Of a stretch of 64,000 bases of DNA, positions 1 through 8,923 are shown piece by piece. Source of the DNA: Thalassolituus oleivorans MIL-1 (GTDB lineage: Bacteria > Pseudomonadota > Gammaproteobacteria > Pseudomonadales > Oceanobacteraceae); contig NC_020888.1 in the NCBI RefSeq assembly GCF_000355675.1, positions 3,802,001 to 3,866,000 on the forward strand, given 5' to 3'. The notes under the pieces are model-generated. The model was given only the letters and a program-made list of their open reading frames with translations. It was not told the DNA's origin and did no database searches. Both the position numbers and the translations under genes were made by a program. Within the stretch, counting starts at the first letter, position 1, and every line of letters begins with the position of its first letter.

Positions 1-432
1 AAAACACTCAGGCGCCTTGATATCTTCAAGGTTAATGCCGCCAAAAGTATTGGCAATACGACGAACGGTGTCGATGAAAGCTTGTGGGCTTTCTGATTCA
101 ACTTCAATATCGATTGAGTCAACACCAGCAAAACGCTTGAACAGAAGACTCTTGCCTTCCATTACTGGTTTGGAAGCCAATGGACCTAAGTTACCCAAAC
201 CAAGAATCGCCGTACCATCAGTAATAACAGCAACCAAGTTACCTTTCGCTGTATAACGGTAAGCATTTTCAGGATCGGCAGCAATTGCCTTCACTGGCTC
301 TGCCACACCTGGGCTGTAGGCCAACGACAAATCGCGTGAGGTTTGAGCTGGCGTAGTCAGTTCAATACTGATTTTGCCTGGCTTTGGAAACTCATGATAA
401 TCCAACGCCGCTTGTTTGAAATCTTCTGACAT
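1..432 (-). CDS. maeB: NADP-dependent malic enzyme, N-terminal part (cut by window edge)
   Basis: Only the first 144 codons are inside the window; the gene runs off the left edge. The start is the ATG at 430-432, giving a protein that begins MSEDFKQAALDYHEFPKPGK. The N-terminal part of the malic domain is clear: SLAYSPGVAEPVKAI, the YTAKGNLVAVITDGTA stretch and the GLGNLGPLASKPVMEGK segment are typical of the long bacterial malic enzyme (MaeB type), which oxidatively decarboxylates malate to pyruvate and often carries a C-terminal phosphotransacetylase-like domain. That domain would lie outside the window, so whether it is present cannot be seen. The family call is confident; NADP over NAD preference is inferred from the family. 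Confidence 0.9.
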   Translation of the reverse strand, partial: MSEDFKQAALDYHEFPKPGKISIELTTPAQTSRDLSLAYSPGVAEPVKAIAADPENAYRYTAKGNLVAVITDGTAILGLGNLGPLASKPVMEGKSLLFKRFAGVDSIDIEVESESPQAFIDTVRRIANTFGGINLEDIKAPECF

Positions 433-559
433 AGTGCTTGTCCAGTTCCATCGCAATGAGTGTTGTATGCCGACCGCACCAGAACTACCAAGCGGGCACA
501 GAGGCAAAGGGCCGAGAGTTATAACAAAAAGCGCTACCAAATTCTATACAAATAAGGTA

Positions 560-1897
560 TTAGGCCTCTGAAAAGATGATCGGTATCACTAAACTGACAG
601 ATAAACCTGGCATGGCATTCGTTGCAATTACTCGCCCACCGTGCAGCTCAGCAATGCGCTTAACCAATGCCAAGCCAATACCATAGCCACCCGCTGCGTG
701 GTCTCGAGCGGTATCAACTTGAGTGAAGGCATCAAAGATACGAGTTAACTGATCATCTGGCACACCGGGACCGCGATCTCGAATATTAATCACTAACTCA
801 TCTTGTTGGTGCTGCAGGCTAATCGTGAGTGCACTTCCTTCTGGTGCAAAGCGAATAGCATTGCGCAATAAGTTATCGAATGCCCGCTCAATCAACAACC
901 AATCCCACATCGCCGATATGGGCTCTGCAGGCCAGTTAATCGCAGCACTTACTTGTCGCGCCGCCATCTCTAAATCCGCATCGGCTAGCCATTGCTCGAG
1001 ATGCTCCTGCACCACACCATCACTGAGCTGTAGCTGATGTTGATCTTGCTCTTGCAGGCGCGCTAAATCCAACATCTGACCAATTAAGCTATCAACTTGA
1101 GTAACCGCCCGCTCAATACGAGCATGCTCTGCTCCAAGTCGATTTTCAGTGTCTTTTTTACGAGCAATACCGAGCGCGATCTGCAGGCGCGTTAATGGTG
1201 AACGTAATTCATGAGAGACATCACGCAGCAGCTGCTGATGACTGTGCAGCAAGCGCTGTAATGACGCAGCCATATCGACAACTTCATTAGTTAACGCGCC
1301 AATTTCATCGCGACGCCGACCATCAACCTTCAATGCCGACATATCAAAATCGCCGCCTCCGAGCTGTTTTACCGCATACTGCAGGCGCCGAATTGGACGA
1401 GTTAAGCTCCAAGCGAGTACAAAGCATAATATGGTCACCACCAGCACCATTGCTGCGGGTAGCATCCAACGCTCCTCATCTTCTAGGATGCTTTGCCAGC
1501 CAATGCGTGAAACGGCCACATATAGATAATCGCCACGGCGAATAGGCCCAACCAATAACCAACCGTCATTTTGCCCGCGCAAAACCTGACTGCGATCAGC
1601 CGCCTCATCAACAAACTCTTCAAGGTCGTGTGGGAGCTGGCTCACCATATCCATTGGCGCGGCAACAAGATTCCAGCCGGGGCGAATACGTCGCCACAAT
1701 TTACGATCTTCAACCATGACTGGGCGCTGGCGCTCGATCATGCGCACCAACAGAAGGGTTTCGTTTGGAGTGGCTTGGCGTAAGTAATCATCCTCGATCC
1801 ACAAGCCAGTGAGAACCGCTGTAAACATAGCGATAAACACCACACTCCAGAACCAAAGAAAGATGCGCAAGAACAACGAACGATACCAGCGCACCAT
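560..1897 (-). CDS. CpxA-like sensor histidine kinase
   Basis: Inner-membrane two-component sensor of 445 residues. A membrane segment at about 11-33, a periplasmic loop of about 110 residues, a second membrane segment at about 146-165 and a HAMP linker precede the kinase core. The phospho-acceptor box DVSHELRSPLTRLQ places the histidine at residue 229. The ATP-binding part has the N box near residues 341-346 (DNLLRN), the DRGPGVP box near 374 and GGYGIGLAL near 403. Layout and motifs match the CpxA/RstB group of envelope-stress kinases. It lies 43 bases downstream of its response regulator on the same strand, with a purine-rich ribosome site (AAGAGG) before the ATG. The stimulus is not shown by the sequence; envelope stress is an inference from similarity. 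Confidence 0.88.
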   Translation of the reverse strand: MVRWYRSLFLRIFLWFWSVVFIAMFTAVLTGLWIEDDYLRQATPNETLLLVRMIERQRPVMVEDRKLWRRIRPGWNLVAAPMDMVSQLPHDLEEFVDEAADRSQVLRGQNDGWLLVGPIRRGDYLYVAVSRIGWQSILEDEERWMLPAAMVLVVTILCFVLAWSLTRPIRRLQYAVKQLGGGDFDMSALKVDGRRRDEIGALTNEVVDMAASLQRLLHSHQQLLRDVSHELRSPLTRLQIALGIARKKDTENRLGAEHARIERAVTQVDSLIGQMLDLARLQEQDQHQLQLSDGVVQEHLEQWLADADLEMAARQVSAAINWPAEPISAMWDWLLIERAFDNLLRNAIRFAPEGSALTISLQHQQDELVINIRDRGPGVPDDQLTRIFDAFTQVDTARDHAAGGYGIGLALVKRIAELHGGRVIATNAMPGLSVSLVIPIIFSEA

Positions 1898-1940
1898 TTA
1901 GAAAGACCTCTTTAACTCAGTGTAGTTCTTACAATTGCCG

Positions 1941-2633
1941 TTAAACATTAACAAGGAGATAGCCACGGCTGCGCACGGTTTTGATCCAATCAGAATCATC
2001 GTCACGTTTTCCGAGCTTTTTACGTAGGTTACTAACATGCATATCAATTGAGCGATCGTAAGCCATTAATGGCCGGCCAAGCGCGGCAATAGACAGCGTG
2101 TCTTTGTCGACTAATTCACCAACGTGTTCCATCAAACACTGCAACACGCCAAATTCGGCACCGGTAATTTGCAACTCAACGCCGTCCAATCTTGCCGTTC
2201 TGGTCGTAGGATTCAATGCAATATCGCCGACATGCAACTCTGAGGATACTTGAGGAGTGACATCGCTCGACAACTCGATGCGACGAAACAGCGCTTTGAT
2301 ACGCGCAACTAGCTCATGGTGATGATATGGCTTGGGAATGTAATCGTCCGCTCCATGCTCAAGCCCCAATACGCGATCAACACTCTCGCCCCGCGCCGTT
2401 AGCATAATAACAGGCACATTCGACTCGGCGCGTAGCTTGCGCAAAACCTCAAAGCCGTTCAGTTTGGGCAACATAACATCCAATAGAATCAGATTGTATT
2501 TACCGCTTAAGGCTTCTGTTAAGCCCGTCTCACCATCTTGTACCGCTGTTAACTGGAAGCCTTCCATCGACAGATATTCCTGCAATAGCTCACCCAGCTC
2601 AAAATCATCATCAATAAGTAAAATGGAGTTCAT
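1941..2633 (-). CDS. CpxR-like response regulator (OmpR family)
   Basis: Receiver plus winged-helix DNA-binding protein, 230 residues. The receiver has the acidic pair at D8-D10, the phospho-acceptor D52 in LILLDVMLP, T79 and K101 in IPKPY. The segment DRVLGLEHGADDYIPKP closely resembles E. coli CpxR. The C-terminal half (about 130-230) is an OmpR/PhoB effector domain, including DRSIDMHVSNLRKKLG and the final RSRGYLL wing. GAGGTG lies seven bases before the ATG. It is the first gene of the pair with the downstream kinase. Likely a transcription factor for envelope maintenance; target genes are unknown. Confidence 0.9.
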   Translation of the reverse strand: MNSILLIDDDFELGELLQEYLSMEGFQLTAVQDGETGLTEALSGKYNLILLDVMLPKLNGFEVLRKLRAESNVPVIMLTARGESVDRVLGLEHGADDYIPKPYHHHELVARIKALFRRIELSSDVTPQVSSELHVGDIALNPTTRTARLDGVELQITGAEFGVLQCLMEHVGELVDKDTLSIAALGRPLMAYDRSIDMHVSNLRKKLGKRDDDSDWIKTVRSRGYLLVNV

Positions 2634-2725
2634 GATTCACCTCTAATTTAGGCAGATTACCCCTGCGACTCAATACGCGGTAGCCCTATTGACCCTTCCT
2701 TACCAAGAACCCAACGTTCCCGACA

Positions 2726-3745
2726 CTAATGATCCAGTAAAGTCGCCATCCAACGCGTTTGCGGACGTGTTTCTAAGGCGATTTTGACCACCATCGTCAG
2801 AGGAATAGACAACAGCATCCCAACCGGCCCCAACACCCACCCCCAAAACACCAAAGAGACGAACACCACAAAGGACGATAAGCCCAAAGAACGCCCCATC
2901 ATTCGCGGCTCAACCACATTACCGAAGAAAGTGTTGGCACCGACATAAATAGCGGCGGTAATAAGAGCATCCCCCACACCCAATTGAATTAAGGCCACCA
3001 GCACCGCGGGTACTGCCGCAATAATAGAGCCGATATTGGGAATGTAATTCAACAGAAAAGCTATTAATGCCCAGAGCGGTGCGTAGTCGACGCCGACAAT
3101 CACCAAGGCAATCCCAACCATCGCCGCGGTGCCCAAACTCATCAGGGTTTTAATCATCAAATACTGCTGTACAGAATCCGTAAAGCGCTGAAAGTGCGTG
3201 AATGCTTGAGTATGATCGCCAAAGGCCTTGCGCACTTTATCGGGGAAAGACGATGCTTCCAATAGAATGAAAATGACCGCAAACAAAATCAAAAAGGTGT
3301 TAGCCAATACCCCGCCTAGCCCGTTAAAGACGCTTGCGACCATTTTCATCGCAACACCGGGATTAACATATTCACGCAAAACATTATCGGCAACCTCAAT
3401 ACCTTGACCGCGTAACCAAGTTACCGACTGCGTGGTGAGGGTTTGCAGCTTTTGTTCGTAAACCGGAACGTCGGCATAAAACGCATTCAACGTCTTGCCA
3501 ATAAAGGTCGCCAACAGAGTCCCAACCACGGTAAAACCAAGCAAAATTATAATAAGTGCAATAAGAGTGGGCACTTTATGGCGTGTCAGCCAGCGCATCA
3601 TAGGTGCCGCTAAAATAGCGATAAAAACCGCCAATAAAAAAGGTACCAGCATGCTGGCTGCACTCTTAACACCGGCAATCACAATAACAATCGCGGCTAA
3701 AATCAATACTACATTCCCGGCAACGCGATTTTCAGACGACGTCAT
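2726..3745 (-). CDS. AI-2E family transporter (TqsA/PerM-like)
   Basis: Polytopic inner-membrane protein of about 339 residues. The start chosen is the ATG at 3745, which has GGAG five bases upstream; an in-frame TTG fifteen bases earlier is less likely. Hydrophobic segments occur in pairs at the N-terminus (about 10-55), near 60-80, 140-165 and 205-315. The family signature FLLNYIPNIGSIIAA is followed by FGNVVEPRMMGRSLGLSS and FWGWVLGPVGMLLSIPLT. The whole length aligns by eye with E. coli TqsA (344 residues), reported to export the quorum signal autoinducer-2; other members are Na+/H+ antiporter-like or of unknown role, so the substrate is not certain. It is a single gene, 92 bases from the CpxR-like gene. 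Confidence 0.85.
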   Translation of the reverse strand: MTSSENRVAGNVVLILAAIVIVIAGVKSAASMLVPFLLAVFIAILAAPMMRWLTRHKVPTLIALIIILLGFTVVGTLLATFIGKTLNAFYADVPVYEQKLQTLTTQSVTWLRGQGIEVADNVLREYVNPGVAMKMVASVFNGLGGVLANTFLILFAVIFILLEASSFPDKVRKAFGDHTQAFTHFQRFTDSVQQYLMIKTLMSLGTAAMVGIALVIVGVDYAPLWALIAFLLNYIPNIGSIIAAVPAVLVALIQLGVGDALITAAIYVGANTFFGNVVEPRMMGRSLGLSSFVVFVSLVFWGWVLGPVGMLLSIPLTMVVKIALETRPQTRWMATLLDH

Positions 3746-3906
3746 GATGGCTCCATGCAAGCTGAGAGGACGATTGCGCTACCATACAGGAGTCGAGCAG
3801 CACCATCTACACGTCGACCAAACGCATTATCGGTCGTTTTTTAAGCAATCGAATGATGTTTTTGGTACTTTTCTACATCTTTTGTCGAATTGTTTGTGCA
3901 AAGGTA

Positions 3907-3934
3907 TTGCAAGTAGAATAATTTTCTATAGAAT
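3907..3934 (+). promoter_or_regulatory. Probable sigma-70 promoter of tRNA-Leu
   Basis: A -35-like TTGCAA at 3907-3912 is followed after 16 bases by TAGAAT at 3929-3934. The mature tRNA begins 15 bases after the -10 box, and the intervening stretch starts with the GC-rich TCGCGGCC, the kind of discriminator found at stringently controlled stable-RNA promoters. Because no terminator is visible before the following lrgAB-like genes, this promoter may serve them as well. Confidence 0.55.
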
Positions 3935-3948
3935 TCGCGGCCTGAAAT

Positions 3949-4033
3949 GCGGAAGTGGTGAAATTGGTAGACACGCTGGATTTAGGTTCCAGTGCCGCAA
4001 GGCGTGAGAGTTCGAGTCTCTCTTTCCGCACCA
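3949..4033 (+). tRNA. tRNA-Leu (anticodon UAG), CCA encoded
   Basis: A class II tRNA of 85 bases. The acceptor stem GCGGAAG pairs with TTTCCGC (one G-U pair at position 7) and is followed by A and an encoded CCA. The anticodon stem CTGGA/TCCAG encloses a seven-base loop TTTAGGT with anticodon TAG, reading CUN leucine codons. A variable arm of the long leucine type and a GTTCGAGTC T-arm follow. The sequence is close to E. coli tRNA-Leu(UAG). A protein-coding gene starts only 16 bases after the CCA end. Confidence 0.96.
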
Positions 4034-4049
4034 ATTTACGGAGTCGTCC

Positions 4050-4382
4050 ATGTCTGGCCTCCTTATCCTGTTAGTCTTTCTATTAACAGGTATCTCGTTA
4101 CAAACTTGGTTAGATCTTCCTGTTCCCGGCTCCATCGTCGGTATGCTCACTCTCTTGTTCGTATTGATGCTATTGCGTCGCACCCCAGAAACCTTGCAAA
4201 GCACCAGCCGCGTACTGTCGCCCTTGCTACCTCTGTTTATTGTTCCGGTTAGCGTTGGCATCATCACCCAAAAAGAATTGCTCAATGAGCACGGCATCGC
4301 TCTGCTGATTATTCTCGCCGTGAGCTTGATACCAGGGGCACTGGTCTGCGCATTTATTATGACGAAGAGATCAGATTCATGA
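4050..4382 (+). CDS. LrgA/CidA family membrane protein
   Basis: Small membrane protein of 110 residues with four predicted membrane helices and the LrgA/CidA hallmark LPVPGSIVGMLTLL near residues 23-36. GGAG lies nine bases upstream of the ATG. The stop overlaps the start of the LrgB partner by four bases (ATGA). Cid/Lrg pairs were described as holin/antiholin-like modulators of murein hydrolase activity and cell lysis; later work on some members links them to pyruvate or other organic-acid transport. The sequence does not tell which applies. It begins 16 bases after tRNA-Leu and is probably transcribed with it. Confidence 0.85.
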   Translation: MSGLLILLVFLLTGISLQTWLDLPVPGSIVGMLTLLFVLMLLRRTPETLQSTSRVLSPLLPLFIVPVSVGIITQKELLNEHGIALLIILAVSLIPGALVCAFIMTKRSDS

Positions 4383-5065
4383 TCGTCTCCTTACTGCACA
4401 CCCCGCTGTTTTGGACAGCGCTCACCATCGCATCGTTTTTATTGGGCCAGCGCCTTTATCAACAACTCGGCAATAGCGCTTTCATTCCACCGATACTGAC
4501 TGGCATCGTATTAATTTGCGTAACCTTAGAGCTCACCGGCACGAGTTATCAAACCTACATGCAAGGCGGTGAGTACTTGCACCTTATGCTCGGACCGGTC
4601 GTTGTGATGCTCGCCGTGCCCTTGTATCAGTTTATTCATGCCATGCGTAAAGAATGGTTACGCATTAGCTTGGCGGTGAGCCTAGGCAGCGCGACAACCG
4701 TTGGCACTGCGGTATTGTTAGTTGATTGGTGGATTGGCGATCGGGCCATTACCGCGACAATGGCAACGAAGTCCGTTACCACTCCTGTTGCGATCACATT
4801 GAGTGAGCAATTGGGCGGCATTAGTGCGCTCGCCTCTGCCTTTGTCATTGTGACTGGCGTCTTTGGCGCGCTGCTGATACCGCCCCTTCTCAAGGTTACA
4901 AAACTTAACCAACCGCAAGCCATGGGTCTCACTTTAGGTGTTTGCGCTCATGCCATTGGCACCAGTCGCGCCATTGAGCTGGGAACGCGAGAATCCGCCT
5001 ACGCCGCAATGGCTATGACTTTAACCGCAACGCTGCATGCGATTGCATTACCTTGGCTAGTTTGA
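4379..5065 (+). CDS. LrgB/CidB family membrane protein
   Basis: Hydrophobic protein of 228 residues, about seven membrane helices, matching the usual LrgB length (about 230). The conserved core includes LGPVVVMLAVPLYQ near 72-85, ATKSVTTPVAITLSEQLGG near 128-146 and CAHAIGTSRAIELG near 189-202, the last two being the most conserved family segments. The start overlaps the lrgA-like stop by four bases, so translation is likely coupled. It acts with the LrgA-like protein in the inner membrane; the physiological role (lysis control or organic-acid transport) is unresolved. Confidence 0.88.
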   Translation: MIVSLLHTPLFWTALTIASFLLGQRLYQQLGNSAFIPPILTGIVLICVTLELTGTSYQTYMQGGEYLHLMLGPVVVMLAVPLYQFIHAMRKEWLRISLAVSLGSATTVGTAVLLVDWWIGDRAITATMATKSVTTPVAITLSEQLGGISALASAFVIVTGVFGALLIPPLLKVTKLNQPQAMGLTLGVCAHAIGTSRAIELGTRESAYAAMAMTLTATLHAIALPWLV

Positions 5066-5081
5066 GCGTCAGCGTCTATGG

Positions 5082-5101
5082 TTAAGGGAGTTGTCCCTTA
5101 A
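5082..5101 (+). promoter_or_regulatory. Perfect hairpin abutting the ribosome site of the hybrid kinase
   Basis: TTAAGGGA, a four-base loop GTTG and TCCCTTAA form a perfect 8-bp stem that ends at the AAGGA ribosome-binding sequence of the gene starting at 5111. There is no run of T after it, so it is not an ordinary terminator. It could attenuate translation or be a protein-binding palindrome. Seen directly; role inferred. Confidence 0.4.
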
Positions 5102-5110
5102 GGAATAGAA

Positions 5111-7600
5111 ATGACCCGCCACCTACGATCTCTGCTGCTGCTAGGAATCGGCACACTGACGAGTATGGTGCTGGTGTCAGGCGTTGTGATTTACGCCAAT
5201 GAGATTCACAGCCAAACAATACGCATCGAAGCATGGGCGAAGGCGGCATTCGAAAAACTCCACGATTACTCCCCGCCGACTCTCAATCGCCAACATATTG
5301 GCCCCCTTGATCGCCCCTCATTGATTAGTCCAGGGCAAACACTGCAAATCGCTGAAGTGCAAGACAACCAACTTTATTTTTGGTACGAACAAAATAAAAC
5401 CGAAACCCATATTCCGGCATCGTTGCTACGCGATGCCATCGCTGGCAGCAAAGGCTTCCGAAGAGTTACATTAAGCTCCGGTACTTACATGTTCTACCTA
5501 CTGCCGATCAATCAACAATTAGGTCTAGTTGTCGGTGAACCAATAACCAAAATTCGCACCATCACCCTGCATACTTGGGCACTTATTGTTATCGCTAATG
5601 CGATTTTATTGATCATCGCCGGTGTGCTATCCCAGCACATAGTACGCCCTATCAACGAAAAAATTCGGCGCCAACTTCTGCAACACAGCCTGAGCTGGGA
5701 AAGCATGAGTGGCATTGCCCTGCGCATCAGCTCAAGTTTATATATTTTGGATGCCAATCCTCGCTTCGAATCCATGTTCGAGTTAACGACCGGCGACCGC
5801 TTAAGCGATGCAACATCAAAAGAGAAATCCAGTGATTTGGCTTTTTATGTACTGCAAGCATTACAAGAACGAAGTGTCATAGAATTCGAATGTGTTTTAG
5901 TGGATACCCAAGGCGTAAAAAGTCATTGGGCCATGTCAGCCAGTCCGTGGGACCTTGATGGTCAAGAATCCATACTCCTGTATGGAGACGATATTACTCG
6001 TCACCATCGTATGGCTTTAGAACTTCAAGCAGAACAAGAGCGAGTAAACTTATATCTAGATGCCATGCAGACCTTACTTATCATTTGCGATCACGACGGT
6101 AATGTATTGCGCATGAATCAGCAGGCAGAAGACCTCATCGCCATGCCCGGCGAAAGTTTGCACAAACAACCGATATGGTCCTTGCTGCGCACAGACGATC
6201 GCGACCGATTAAAATCCTTGTGGCAACGCCTACCTACTATCGACGGTCATCCAGTGGATCAGCTTGCACTAATCTCGTCGAGTGGCAAAGAATCCACTAT
6301 CAACTGGCAATTCACCGTCGTGCGTTATCCTGACAGCGAACATATTGATATCTTGATGGCCGGTCTCGATGTCACCGAATCCATAGCCAATCAACAAGCT
6401 CTAGAAGTGGCTAACCGCCAAATCCGCGAAGCGTTAAATACCGCTAAAAATGCTAACCGCACTAAAAGCATCTTTTTGGCCAGTATGAGTCATGAAATTC
6501 GCACCCCCATGAACGGAATGCTAGGAGCAGCAGAACTGCTATTAGACTCGCCCCTAGATAAAGAACAGAGCGGTTACGTCGATATCATTCACAGCTCATG
6601 TCATGTGTTACTCGATATCATCAATGATATTTTAGACCTCTCAAAGATCGAATCAGGCAAACTCGAAATAGAAGCCGTTGACTTCGATTTAAACCAATTG
6701 TTAAACGATCTATTTCACTTATTCCATCAGCCTGCACGGAATAAAGAGCTCGCTCTTATTTACCGCTTTGATAATCAGATCCCTACCATTTGGCGAGGAG
6801 ATCCAAAACGTATACGTCAAATAGTAACCAACTTACTAAGTAATGCCGTTAAATTCACCCATCAAGGCCACATTGAGCTTCATGCTGAAGGTAAGCGATT
6901 AGACGGTGACAGCTATCAACTGCAGATTCATGTTAACGACACAGGCATCGGCATCCCCCCCTCTAAGCAAGAACAGATTTTCTCGGCATTTCGCCAAGCA
7001 GATACCAGTACCAGTCGACAATACGGCGGCACCGGTCTTGGCTTAACCATCTGCCGTCACTTAGCGGTGGCCATGGGCGGCAACATCACTTTAAAAACAG
7101 CGGCAAACAAAGGCAGTTCATTTACCTTATCTCTCGCATTACCGCTGGGCGATGCCAATAAATTACAAATATTACAACCGTCTACCGTTCGACCAGTTAT
7201 CGATTTTAGAACCAAAATACTGTTGGCCGAAGATAATCCCGTGAATCAAAAGATTGCCGAAAAAATGTTAACGCGAATGGGGTTACGCTGCACTTCAGTA
7301 AACAATGGGCAAGAGGCCGTGCGGGCGGTAATAAAAAGCAATTTTGACCTGATTTTAATGGACGTAAACATGCCCATTTTGGACGGCATATCCGCCACAC
7401 AACAGATTCGTGATTTAGGAGCTGCGAAAAGTACAATTCCTATTCTGGCACTCACCGCCAATGCCATGATGGAAGATCGTCAACGATGCCTTGATGCCGG
7501 AATGAACGGTTTTATTAGCAAACCGATTCGAATGGATAGTTTACGTGCAGCCATCGCAAGCTTGCTGCCAAACGCAACTCAAGATAAATCCGAGAGCTAA
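5111..7600 (+). CDS. Hybrid sensor histidine kinase / response regulator
   Basis: Membrane-bound hybrid kinase of 829 residues. In order: a membrane helix at about 9-28, a periplasmic sensor region of about 120 residues, a second helix near 155-178, two PAS-like regions (about 190-310 and 312-425), a short coiled linker, the dimerisation/phospho-acceptor domain with SMSHEIRTPMNG (H461), an HATPase domain with NLLSNAVKFTHQG, DTGIGIP and YGGTGLGLTI, and a C-terminal receiver with D751 in LILMDVNMP. No Hpt domain is attached, so the phosphate must pass to a separate Hpt protein outside the window, or the receiver is autoregulatory. It lies 45 bases after the lrgB-like gene on the same strand and could share its transcript; a hairpin at its ribosome site suggests separate control. 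Signal unknown. Confidence 0.88.
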   Translation: MTRHLRSLLLLGIGTLTSMVLVSGVVIYANEIHSQTIRIEAWAKAAFEKLHDYSPPTLNRQHIGPLDRPSLISPGQTLQIAEVQDNQLYFWYEQNKTETHIPASLLRDAIAGSKGFRRVTLSSGTYMFYLLPINQQLGLVVGEPITKIRTITLHTWALIVIANAILLIIAGVLSQHIVRPINEKIRRQLLQHSLSWESMSGIALRISSSLYILDANPRFESMFELTTGDRLSDATSKEKSSDLAFYVLQALQERSVIEFECVLVDTQGVKSHWAMSASPWDLDGQESILLYGDDITRHHRMALELQAEQERVNLYLDAMQTLLIICDHDGNVLRMNQQAEDLIAMPGESLHKQPIWSLLRTDDRDRLKSLWQRLPTIDGHPVDQLALISSSGKESTINWQFTVVRYPDSEHIDILMAGLDVTESIANQQALEVANRQIREALNTAKNANRTKSIFLASMSHEIRTPMNGMLGAAELLLDSPLDKEQSGYVDIIHSSCHVLLDIINDILDLSKIESGKLEIEAVDFDLNQLLNDLFHLFHQPARNKELALIYRFDNQIPTIWRGDPKRIRQIVTNLLSNAVKFTHQGHIELHAEGKRLDGDSYQLQIHVNDTGIGIPPSKQEQIFSAFRQADTSTSRQYGGTGLGLTICRHLAVAMGGNITLKTAANKGSSFTLSLALPLGDANKLQILQPSTVRPVIDFRTKILLAEDNPVNQKIAEKMLTRMGLRCTSVNNGQEAVRAVIKSNFDLILMDVNMPILDGISATQQIRDLGAAKSTIPILALTANAMMEDRQRCLDAGMNGFISKPIRMDSLRAAIASLLPNATQDKSES

Positions 7601-7613
7601 CATCTCATCCCGC

Positions 7614-8177
7614 TTACAACACCGCCCCTTCAAACCTTCCGGCCAAATACTCAATCGCCAGTGCCAAACCAGCAATCGCGCGGCCCTCGTTAAAATCATC
7701 GCGAGCGTACAGTTCAGGCAAATCGGAAAATTTCCAAGGCACCAGTTCGAGCGGCTCAGGCTCATCGCCTTCAAGCTTAGACGGAAACAAATCACGCGCT
7801 AACACAACATCAATACCACCGCGCATATAGCTTGGTGACAAACTCATTTTCTTTAAATAAATAAACTCGCGCGCCGCAAAACCTATTTCTTCCTGTAGCT
7901 CGCGGTTGCAGGCATCGCGCATGCTTTCACCCAAATCCACCGCGCCTTTTGGCAATGTAAGGGTGTAATCTTCAACTCCGCCGCCATACTCACGAATCAA
8001 GGCGAACGTGTCATCATCCAGCAGCGCAATCATCATCACCGCACCACTCCCCCCGGGAACTAATCGCTCATAAGTGCGTTCCACCCCGTTACTAAAACGA
8101 AGGTCAATCGACTCAATACGAAACAAGCGGCTTTCCGCCACCAGTGAACGATGCAAAATCTGTGGTTTTTTATCCAT
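7614..8177 (-). CDS. nudE: ADP compounds hydrolase NudE
   Basis: Nudix hydrolase of 187 residues (E. coli NudE 186). The Nudix box is complete and exactly spaced: G78, E84, R92, E93, E96, E97 and G99 within LPKGAVDLGESMRDACNREL and the following QEEIGF. The family hydrolyses ADP-ribose, NADH and diadenosine polyphosphates with Mg2+ ligated by the box glutamates. It is divergent from yrfG (starts about 53 bases apart) and convergent with the hybrid kinase. The neighbourhood nudE/yrfG/hslR/hslO/pckA is the same as in E. coli apart from the absence of igaA (yrfF), which supports the assignment. Confidence 0.92.
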   Translation of the reverse strand: MDKKPQILHRSLVAESRLFRIESIDLRFSNGVERTYERLVPGGSGAVMMIALLDDDTFALIREYGGGVEDYTLTLPKGAVDLGESMRDACNRELQEEIGFAAREFIYLKKMSLSPSYMRGGIDVVLARDLFPSKLEGDEPEPLELVPWKFSDLPELYARDDFNEGRAIAGLALAIEYLAGRFEGAVL

Positions 8178-8230
8178 GGTGAGCCTGTTTTAATAGGAGT
8201 AATTGCAATGCTATGTTGGAGTATAACCCC

Positions 8231-8887
8231 ATGAACCTGCCTGATTGGCAACAAATTGATACTGTTCTGCTCGACATGGATGGCACCTTACTTGATCTCC
8301 ATTTCGATAATTACTTCTGGCTTGATCATCTTCCAGGAGTCTATGCCAGTCATCACGGCCTCAGCGAAGAAGAAGCCCTGAGTGAACTCAATAAAAGCTT
8401 TATTGGGCTGCGTGGCACCCTCGACTGGTACTGCCTAGATTACTGGACAGAGCTGACCGGCCTTCCCATCGCAGAACTTAAACGCGATGTACAAGATAGA
8501 ATCGGTTTTCGCCCACATGTGCAAGATTTTCTGCAACGCCTGCAAAGCATGGGCAAGCGTCGCGTCATTGTTACCAACGCGCACCGCGATAGCGTTAATC
8601 TCAAAATACAACGCACCGGTTTAGATCAGCTCGTCGATCGAATTATCAGCTCCCATGATTATCGCGAACCCAAAGAAAGCCAAGCATTTTGGGATCACTT
8701 ACAACGTGATGAAGGCTTCGACCCAGAGCGCACACTACTAATAGACGACAGCCAGGCTGTGTTAGAATCGGCATCTCGTTGGGGTATTCGTTATTTATTA
8801 ACCATCTTCCACCCAGATAGTAAAAAAGCCCCAAGCCGAGACAGTCAATTTCCGGGCATCGACCACTTCGATGAGCTTGATTGGTAG
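8231..8887 (+). CDS. yrfG: GMP/IMP nucleotidase YrfG (HAD family)
   Basis: HAD-like phosphatase of 218 residues from the ATG at 8231, which has GGAG nine bases upstream; an in-frame ATG at 8213 is less well placed. The catalytic motif I VLLDMDGTLLDL (nucleophile and acid D) is followed by the family-typical HFDNYFWLDHLP, motif II near VTNAHRDS, the lysine region at REPKES and motif IV LLIDDS. Length and motif wording match E. coli YrfG (222 residues), a 5'-nucleotidase for purine monophosphates. It heads a plus-strand run with hslR and hslO. Confidence 0.9.
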   Translation: MNLPDWQQIDTVLLDMDGTLLDLHFDNYFWLDHLPGVYASHHGLSEEEALSELNKSFIGLRGTLDWYCLDYWTELTGLPIAELKRDVQDRIGFRPHVQDFLQRLQSMGKRRVIVTNAHRDSVNLKIQRTGLDQLVDRIISSHDYREPKESQAFWDHLQRDEGFDPERTLLIDDSQAVLESASRWGIRYLLTIFHPDSKKAPSRDSQFPGIDHFDELDW

Positions 8888-8923
8888 AGCAACGACACGT
8901 TGTTAATCGAAATTGGAGCAACT

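Noticed and set aside
3495-4007. Plus-strand reading frame of 170 residues across the exporter gene and tRNA
   Set aside because: It is antisense to the AI-2E transporter and runs through the tRNA; composition is that of a shadow frame.
3949-4033. tRNA-Leu as an integration site of a mobile island
   Set aside because: No integrase, no second copy of the tRNA 3' end and ordinary neighbouring genes.
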